From NCBI GenBank assembly GCA_030537495.1, contig JAUNMH010000010.1, positions 1 to 64,000 of the forward strand: 64,000 nucleotides of DNA, in the 5' to 3' direction. The notes below the pieces were generated by a model. The model did no database searches, had not been told where the DNA came from, and saw nothing but the letters and a program-made list of their open reading frames with translations. Position 1 is the first letter of the stretch. Every line of letters starts with the position of its first letter. The DNA comes from Clostridia bacterium. GTDB taxonomy: Bacteria; Bacillota; Clostridia; Peptostreptococcales; Anaerovoracaceae. Shown one piece after another: positions 58,575 through 64,000 of this stretch. The position numbers and the translations under genes were made by a program.

Positions 58575-61511
58575 TTGAGAATAAATGACAAAATAAAGGG
58601 ATTTACAGTAGATAGAATCAGGTCTATAGAAGAAATTTCAGCTCAGCTAGTTGAAATGACTCACGACAAGACAGGGCTTCAGCTTGCCTGGCTTGATAGA
58701 AGCGAAGCTAATAAGACTTTTGGCATCGCTTTCAAGACTCTGCCTACTGACGATACGGGAGTGTTTCATATCTTAGAACACTCAGTTCTAGGCGGTTCGG
58801 AAAAATATACAGTTAAGGAACCTTTTGTAGAGCTTCTGAAATGCTCCATGAACACCTTCCTTAACGCAATGACTTTCCCGGACAAAACCTTCTACCCCGT
58901 ATCAAGCACTAACGACAAGGACTTCATCAACCTGATGCGAGTTTACCTTGATGCTGTTTTTTGCCCTAGAATTTATACTAAGCCAGAGATTTTCTATCAG
59001 GAAGGCTGGCATTATGAGATAGATGAAACTGGAGAAGCTTCCTATAAGGGAGTCGTTTTCAATGAAATGAAGGGAGCCCTGGCAGGAGCTGAGGAACTGG
59101 AAGATGCTGCTCTTAATAGAGCCTTGTTCCCAGATTCACCTTATGGGTTTATTTCAGGCGGAGATCCTGCGGCTATTCCTGACCTGACATATGAGGAATT
59201 CCTGGAAAGTCATGGAAAAAATTACTCTCCATCCAATGGACAGATTCTACTAGATGGAGAAATGGATATAGAAAGGGTGCTTGGTATAATCGACGAAGAG
59301 TACCTTAACAAATTCGAGGAAGGTGAAAGGGTTGCAAATCCAGAGATTCAGTCAGTTGTTGACGGTGGCACCCAGCGTGTTGACTTCGAGCTAGGCGAGG
59401 ACGAAGATGCCGAGGACAAAACCAGAATTGCCTGGGGCATTGTCTATGGCCTTTACAATGACCGCGAAAAAAACGTGGCTATGCACATCTTATCCGACGT
59501 CCTTTGCGGCAGCAACCAGGCGCCTTTGAGCAAGGCTATTTTATCAGAGGGTCTGGCTGAAAACGTTAATATGACCGTTTACGACGGCACTTTGCAGAAC
59601 TGGGTAAAGCTTGAAGCTGTAAAGGTTAGTGATGCAGCTGTTGATGAAATCGAAGAGGTTATATTTGGAGAACTAGAGAGAATTGTTGAGGAGGGAATTA
59701 AGCCGCAGCTTATAGAAAGCTCCATGGCAAATCTTGAGTACCAGATGAGGGAACGCGACTACGGAACAACACCGCAGGGACTGATTTTCCAGATGCAGAT
59801 GCTTGACACTTGGCTTTATGGAGGAGACCCGGCCGCTAACCTTCAGGTTGGATCACTTTTCACCGGCCTAAAGAAGAAAATGAGCGAAGGCTATTTCGAA
59901 CAGCTTATTAAGGAAGAAATTCTTGAAAACCAACACAAAGCAAAGGTTATTATGGTTCCTTCAAAGACCGTTGGCGAGGAGCGTCGCGAGAAGGAAAGAC
60001 AGAGACTAGAAGCTGAGACCGGAGCCTGGAGCGAAGAAGAACGCAAGGCTGTAGAGTGGGCGCAAGATGTTCTTGTTCAGTGGCAGAATACGCCGGATTC
60101 GGAGGAAGACCTGGCAACCTTGCCGCGTCTCGCCCTTTCAGACATTGACCCGAAGTCTGAGCTTATACCTACTGAGGAAGGCGAAACCAAAGGAATCAAA
60201 ACTCTTTACCACGACATCAACTGCTCCGGAATCACCAACTTTTCAATGTTCTTCGATGCCGAAGACCTGACAGAGGAAGAAATTTCACAGCTTTCATTTT
60301 TAACCGACATTTTAGGACGCATGAAGACAGAGAACTACTCAGAAGAGGCCCTTGATAATAGAATCAGACTACTCTTTGGAGGACTGAGCTACTATGTCTC
60401 TAGCAGCATCGTGAGGGCAGAAGACGAGAAGTTTGGAAATAAGGCGGGAATTGACCGCCAGAGTTGCCGAATTAAAATGGGTATAACCTTCGGCACTATG
60501 GAAAAGAACTACAGGAAAGCCTTTGAAATGGTTCTGGAAATTCTGACTAAGACACTGTTTGATGGCGAAGCTGCAGCAAGAGATTTGATGAAGCAGCTGA
60601 AGACCAAGTACTTTCAGACTATTGTTATGGCAGGTTCAGGTCTAGGAAATACCAGACTATTTGCGCAGAATTGTGTCGCAGGAGTTTCTAACGAATGTGC
60701 CGGAGGCTACGAATACTATAAATGGATTTCCAATGAGGAAGAAAACTGGAATTGGGCTAAGCTGAGCAGACAGCTTCAGGCACTGTTAAATAAAATTGTA
60801 TGCAGTAACCGCTTAACTGTGTCCCTTACAGGCGGAAGCAAGGAAATTCTAGAGGACGTTGCAAAGATGGCGGCAGAGGCTATGCCGGCAGGCGAGCCTC
60901 GCAAAAACAAGAAAAATAAGATTAAACCGTGGGGTAAAAAGCGCGAAGGAATTGCAATTCCAGCAGATATTTCCTTTGCCTGCGCCGGAGGCGTACTACC
61001 TGGTTTTGATAAAAACGGATTCTCTGGAACTATGAGAGTCGCTTCTAAAATCGTAACCTTTGCGCACCTGTGGAACGCAGTGCGAGTTCAAGGCGGAGCA
61101 TACGGCACGGGATTCAGCATTCGCCAGGACGGAATTACCACAAGTCACTCATACCGTGACCCATCGGCTGCAGCATCACTTGCGACTTACAGACAGACGG
61201 CTGACTTCCTGGAAGATTTCTGTAGCCGGCCAGACGTAGACATCAGTGGCTTCATAATTGGTGCAATTTCAGATGTGACGCCGTTAATGACACCGCGTCT
61301 AAGAGGCCTTAAGGCCGATGCTAACTACCTGTCGGGCTTCACATACGAATATCAATCAAAACTCCTAGAGGAGATGCTTGCCACAACTCCGGCTGACTTA
61401 GTTGAGCTTGCTAAGAGCATCCGTCAGGTTTACGATGACAGCGGAATCTGCGTAGTTGGCAGTCGCCAGCAGCTAGAAGAGTGCGACTTAGACACTATAG
61501 AGTCTGTTTAA
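58575..61511 (+). CDS. M16C metallopeptidase (PreP/presequence protease-like)
   Basis: A TTG start at 58575 behind GGGAGG gives 978 residues, the full length of the single-chain M16C proteases. The inverted zinc motif H65ILEH69 lies near the N-terminus, with the distal Glu in the EELEDAALNRALF region. The two halves form a chamber that encloses peptides of some tens of residues. There is no signal peptide, so it is a cytoplasmic oligopeptidase. It is co-transcribed with the M18 aminopeptidase. Confidence 0.92.
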   Translation: MRINDKIKGFTVDRIRSIEEISAQLVEMTHDKTGLQLAWLDRSEANKTFGIAFKTLPTDDTGVFHILEHSVLGGSEKYTVKEPFVELLKCSMNTFLNAMTFPDKTFYPVSSTNDKDFINLMRVYLDAVFCPRIYTKPEIFYQEGWHYEIDETGEASYKGVVFNEMKGALAGAEELEDAALNRALFPDSPYGFISGGDPAAIPDLTYEEFLESHGKNYSPSNGQILLDGEMDIERVLGIIDEEYLNKFEEGERVANPEIQSVVDGGTQRVDFELGEDEDAEDKTRIAWGIVYGLYNDREKNVAMHILSDVLCGSNQAPLSKAILSEGLAENVNMTVYDGTLQNWVKLEAVKVSDAAVDEIEEVIFGELERIVEEGIKPQLIESSMANLEYQMRERDYGTTPQGLIFQMQMLDTWLYGGDPAANLQVGSLFTGLKKKMSEGYFEQLIKEEILENQHKAKVIMVPSKTVGEERREKERQRLEAETGAWSEEERKAVEWAQDVLVQWQNTPDSEEDLATLPRLALSDIDPKSELIPTEEGETKGIKTLYHDINCSGITNFSMFFDAEDLTEEEISQLSFLTDILGRMKTENYSEEALDNRIRLLFGGLSYYVSSSIVRAEDEKFGNKAGIDRQSCRIKMGITFGTMEKNYRKAFEMVLEILTKTLFDGEAAARDLMKQLKTKYFQTIVMAGSGLGNTRLFAQNCVAGVSNECAGGYEYYKWISNEEENWNWAKLSRQLQALLNKIVCSNRLTVSLTGGSKEILEDVAKMAAEAMPAGEPRKNKKNKIKPWGKKREGIAIPADISFACAGGVLPGFDKNGFSGTMRVASKIVTFAHLWNAVRVQGGAYGTGFSIRQDGITTSHSYRDPSAAASLATYRQTADFLEDFCSRPDVDISGFIIGAISDVTPLMTPRLRGLKADANYLSGFTYEYQSKLLEEMLATTPADLVELAKSIRQVYDDSGICVVGSRQQLEECDLDTIESV

Positions 61512-61541
61512 AATGAAAAAATTTAGGAAAGGAGAGGTTCC

Positions 61542-63026
61542 ATGGGCGCGAAAAAAGAAGTGATGAAAACGTCAGGAAACGCATTCGGTGAGAGGCTGGA
61601 GCAAATACTTACTGCGGCAAACGTGAAGAATTACACAGTAGCCAAGGCTTTGAATTACGACGTTTCTTATATAAGCAAGTGGATTAACGGCAAGGCTGTT
61701 CCATCAAGAAAGAACCTGGAGAAGACTGTTTCTGCCATAGCTAAAGCCGTGTCCGAGCAGGGAAGTGGCGAAAGCTTTCGGACTTTATGCCGCAGAATGG
61801 GCGCAGAAACTCAGGAACAGATATATACTAAGACCAGAGAAGAATTGAAAAATGCCTATTTCCAGACCGCCGGAGTTTCTGGCGATAAGAAGTCTATGAT
61901 AAATAACGCGTCTCTTAGGATTTCTCCTGAAAGCAGGTATCCACTTCTACTGGATTATGCAGAAAAACTGGACACGGAAAAATCCCTTGATATAGCCGTG
62001 ATAGCGGATATTTTTTCACTGGATCATGGTTCCAAGCTGCGTATGGCTGGCATTAATAATCACAGGTTCGCAACAAACGAGCGTCGCAAGGATGTTAAAC
62101 TGAGTTACGTAATTGATTTATCAAAACTCAATGAGAATTCCATCTACGATGTTATTCTTCTTATTCATATGATGACCTGCTATTCTCTTTTGAATTTTCA
62201 CCTTTTCTACAGTAAAATGGCATCGGACAAACTGGTAATAGCTGTGAAAAATGAGTTTTCCGGAGTGAGCATGCTGGGAAATGATAGAAAATTTCTTTGC
62301 ACTGCGGCGTCTGGGGATAAGGACAAGGCCGATGAACTCTATGAAAGTATAAGGGGAAGCATTAATCCGGACAGCAGTCTTTTCTTTGAAACAGACATGG
62401 AAAGCCTTCTGGACAGCCATGAGTACCTTCAGACCTTGCTTTCGCAGAACACTAGATGGCTTGTGGGCCACGTGACGGAACACTTTCTTCCGCCAGAGCT
62501 TTTCGATATTTTTCTAGAGCAGTGCTTCGAACCAGGTTCTGACACAGCAGAGGCGGCGAGACGTGCTCATATTCTGACCTTAAATGCTATAGAGAGAGGC
62601 CAGCTTAGGATTATGGTATATAACAGAGCTCTAGTGGACTTTGTCTTATCAGGGGAAATGGATTTCTTTAATAATAAGGTAATACTTAATCCTGAGCAAA
62701 GAAAACAAACCCTCATATATATAGATGAGATAATGAGAAAGGTAGAAAAGAATAATGTGAAACTTGTTATAGACGGATTCAGCGATGACTTCAAATACAT
62801 TACCAATCCGTGTATATTCTTGTCAGACTCCATGGACTATCTCAGACTTGAGAATCAGATATATGAGAATAACCTTATGCTTGTAAAAGATGATGCTATG
62901 AGAAAAATCTTTGACGTATTCTTTGAAAACATTTGGAACTGTGAGCAGAACGTAATTGGTACCGATGAGACGACGCAAAGATTGAAATACTTTATAGATA
63001 CTTCCGAGATTTTAAGGAATGTGTAG
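61542..63026 (+). CDS. XRE-type helix-turn-helix protein with a large C-terminal domain of unknown type
   Basis: The 494-residue protein has an N-terminal XRE helix-turn-helix at about residues 12-70 (VAKALNYDVSYISKWINGKA). The remaining 400 residues are not a family I recognise: no TPR repeats, kinase, peptidase or transporter signature. They include a mid-region with MLGNDRKFLCTAASGDKDKA and a C-terminal region with KLVIDGFSDDFKYITNPCIF. AAAGGAGAGG precedes the ATG, 30 bases after the M16C gene, so it may belong to that operon. The domain could sense a peptide or other ligand. Confidence 0.75.
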   Translation: MGAKKEVMKTSGNAFGERLEQILTAANVKNYTVAKALNYDVSYISKWINGKAVPSRKNLEKTVSAIAKAVSEQGSGESFRTLCRRMGAETQEQIYTKTREELKNAYFQTAGVSGDKKSMINNASLRISPESRYPLLLDYAEKLDTEKSLDIAVIADIFSLDHGSKLRMAGINNHRFATNERRKDVKLSYVIDLSKLNENSIYDVILLIHMMTCYSLLNFHLFYSKMASDKLVIAVKNEFSGVSMLGNDRKFLCTAASGDKDKADELYESIRGSINPDSSLFFETDMESLLDSHEYLQTLLSQNTRWLVGHVTEHFLPPELFDIFLEQCFEPGSDTAEAARRAHILTLNAIERGQLRIMVYNRALVDFVLSGEMDFFNNKVILNPEQRKQTLIYIDEIMRKVEKNNVKLVIDGFSDDFKYITNPCIFLSDSMDYLRLENQIYENNLMLVKDDAMRKIFDVFFENIWNCEQNVIGTDETTQRLKYFIDTSEILRNV

Positions 63027-63105
63027 TGAATAAAATGAATTAGATGATTCAATAATTTCATTAATCATCAATTTGCCTCAATTTAAATTCTTTATAAACG
63101 TGATA

Positions 63106-63140
63106 AAATAGCAAGGTAGAAATACTTTTGCTATTTTTTC
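63106..63140 (+). terminator. Terminator between the XRE-type gene and gltS
   Basis: AAAATAGCAA and TTGCTATTTT pair across a loop of about 13 bases and are followed by T. It ends 49 bases before the gltS start, leaving little room for a separate gltS promoter downstream, so it may act as a leader attenuator for gltS instead. Confidence 0.65.
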
Positions 63141-63188
63141 ATTTTAAAAAACTTTAGGAAAAAAGATAGTTTAGGAGGTAAATTATAT

Positions 63189-64000
63189 ATGAACAGTTTT
63201 CTTGTAGCTTTTGGTCTTGCCAGTATCGCGCTCTGTATCGGTACATTTCTTAGGGCAAAGATTCCATTCCTGAGGAACATGCTGGTTCCTGCAAGTGTAA
63301 TTGCTGGTATACTGGGTATGATTTTTATGAATGTAGCGGCTTCTTGTAAGCTTAACATTGGAACTGACGCTGAAATGTTCGGTGAAATCGTTAATAACCT
63401 ATTTACAATTTCCTTTATTTCCATCTGTCTTACAGGGGCAGCGGACGATCAGGAAAGCACACCGAAGAATATTTTTAAAGGCGCTTTAGGAATGGGTACT
63501 ATCTGGTGCCTGCTTTATGCCCTGACACCTCTGGTTGGAATGCTTATCATTGGTGCCATTGGAGGAGGCTTCAGCATGGATACTATTTATGGATCATTGA
63601 TACCTTTTGCATTTACACAAGGACCCGGACAGGCAGCAGCTTACGGAACAATTTATGAATCCTTTGGATGGAAGAATGCTGCTATGGTTGGCGTAACCTT
63701 CGCCTCTATTGGTTTTGTTGTAGCATTTCTAGTGGGCGTGCCGGCTGCAAAAATGGGTATTTCCAGAGGCATTGCTAAGAACTGCGGAAAAATTGACGAG
63801 AGCATCCTTAAGGGGTATCTGAGAAAAGAAGAACAGACCAATTATATGGTAAAGGATACAACTTGTAACAGCAATATTGAAACCTTGAGCTTCCACTTTG
63901 CTCTAATCGGTCTTTGCTATATTGTTGCCATTGGAATTTCTAAGATTATGGCTTTGCTTCCAGGTTTCCTGGGAACTTCTATGAGTGGCCTTATGTTTAT
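63189..64000 (+). CDS. gltS: Sodium/glutamate symporter family protein (GltS-like), 3' end beyond window
   Basis: The ATG at 63189 follows TAGGAGG, and the frame is open to the window end (about 270 residues). It is a polytopic membrane protein with several hydrophobic segments and the GltS-like loop FTQGPGQAAAYGTIYESFG followed by WKNAAMVGVTFASIG. GltS imports glutamate with sodium. The glycine pattern differs somewhat from E. coli GltS, so another acidic amino acid or dicarboxylate is possible. The C-terminal third is missing only because the window ends. Confidence 0.8.
   Translation, partial: MNSFLVAFGLASIALCIGTFLRAKIPFLRNMLVPASVIAGILGMIFMNVAASCKLNIGTDAEMFGEIVNNLFTISFISICLTGAADDQESTPKNIFKGALGMGTIWCLLYALTPLVGMLIIGAIGGGFSMDTIYGSLIPFAFTQGPGQAAAYGTIYESFGWKNAAMVGVTFASIGFVVAFLVGVPAAKMGISRGIAKNCGKIDESILKGYLRKEEQTNYMVKDTTCNSNIETLSFHFALIGLCYIVAIGISKIMALLPGFLGTSMSGLMF

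Overview
This window is from the chromosome of a low-GC, anaerobic Gram-positive bacterium of class Clostridia. The evidence is AT-rich intergenic DNA with consensus SigA promoters and purine-rich Shine-Dalgarno sites, a PerR-flavin reductase/rubredoxin-rubrerythrin operon, an acyl-CoA dehydrogenase with EtfB and EtfA, and SpmA/SpmB-like and NrdR/RadC/MreBCD genes. An amino-acid- or organic-acid-fermenting relative of Eubacteriales Family XIII is my best guess; that placement is inference. No rRNA, tRNA, CRISPR array, insertion sequence or prophage was seen.

Layout. 0.1-1.5 kb: MarR regulator with a perfect palindromic operator and two membrane proteins, one of only 57 residues. 1.6-4.1 kb: a manganese (yybP-ykoY) riboswitch before a CaCA-type cation antiporter, then a zinc phospholipase C-like protein and a NUDIX hydrolase. 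4.1-4.86 kb holds no convincing gene. 4.9-6.6 kb: ECF transporter S component plus a class V aminotransferase. 6.7-8.4 kb: perR-hrb-rbr. 8.5-11.6 kb: acyl-CoA ligase and a convergent FucO-like dehydrogenase separated by a three-copy hairpin repeat. 11.8-23.1 kb: a sigma-54 activator, dapF-lysA, alr and M20 amidohydrolase, a VanX-like dipeptidase, and spmA-spmB-ldcA. 23-31.5 kb: an orphan pilin, a zinc-ribbon protein, a regulator with citrate synthase, a cysteine/homocysteine synthesis operon with a cysteine-ending leader peptide and an Rrf2 regulator, and an aldehyde dehydrogenase. 31.5-44.4 kb: a GGDEF/EAL receiver protein, M20 peptidase, nrdR, cmk, radC, mreBCD-mrdA-minD and convergent rodA. 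44.5-52 kb: rny, cysteine desulfurase-thiI, and acyl-CoA dehydrogenase-etfBA with a ferredoxin domain on EtfA. 52-64 kb: an isolated AAA ATPase with a nuclease-like C-terminus behind a 21-bp inverted repeat, AI-2E-family permease, surface 5'-nucleotidase, M18 and M16C peptidases, a large XRE-type protein of unknown role, and a GltS-type symporter cut by the window end.

The most interesting reading is of 11.8-23.1 kb. Two textbook -24/-12 promoters (13848-13863 and 20794-20809) precede dapF-lysA and spmA-spmB-ldcA. Each has an upstream inverted repeat built from the same half-site (TTCTATTTTCGG-like), and a sigma-54 activator gene with an altered GAFTGA loop (Arg in the first position) lies immediately upstream of the first. 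Enzymes between and within these units could cleave murein peptides (LdcA), split D-Ala-D-Ala (VanX-like), racemise D-Ala (Alr) and turn diaminopimelate into lysine (DapF, LysA). I propose a sigma-54 regulon for salvage of cell-wall peptides or diaminopimelate. The promoters and repeats are seen in the sequence; the regulon and its purpose are inference.
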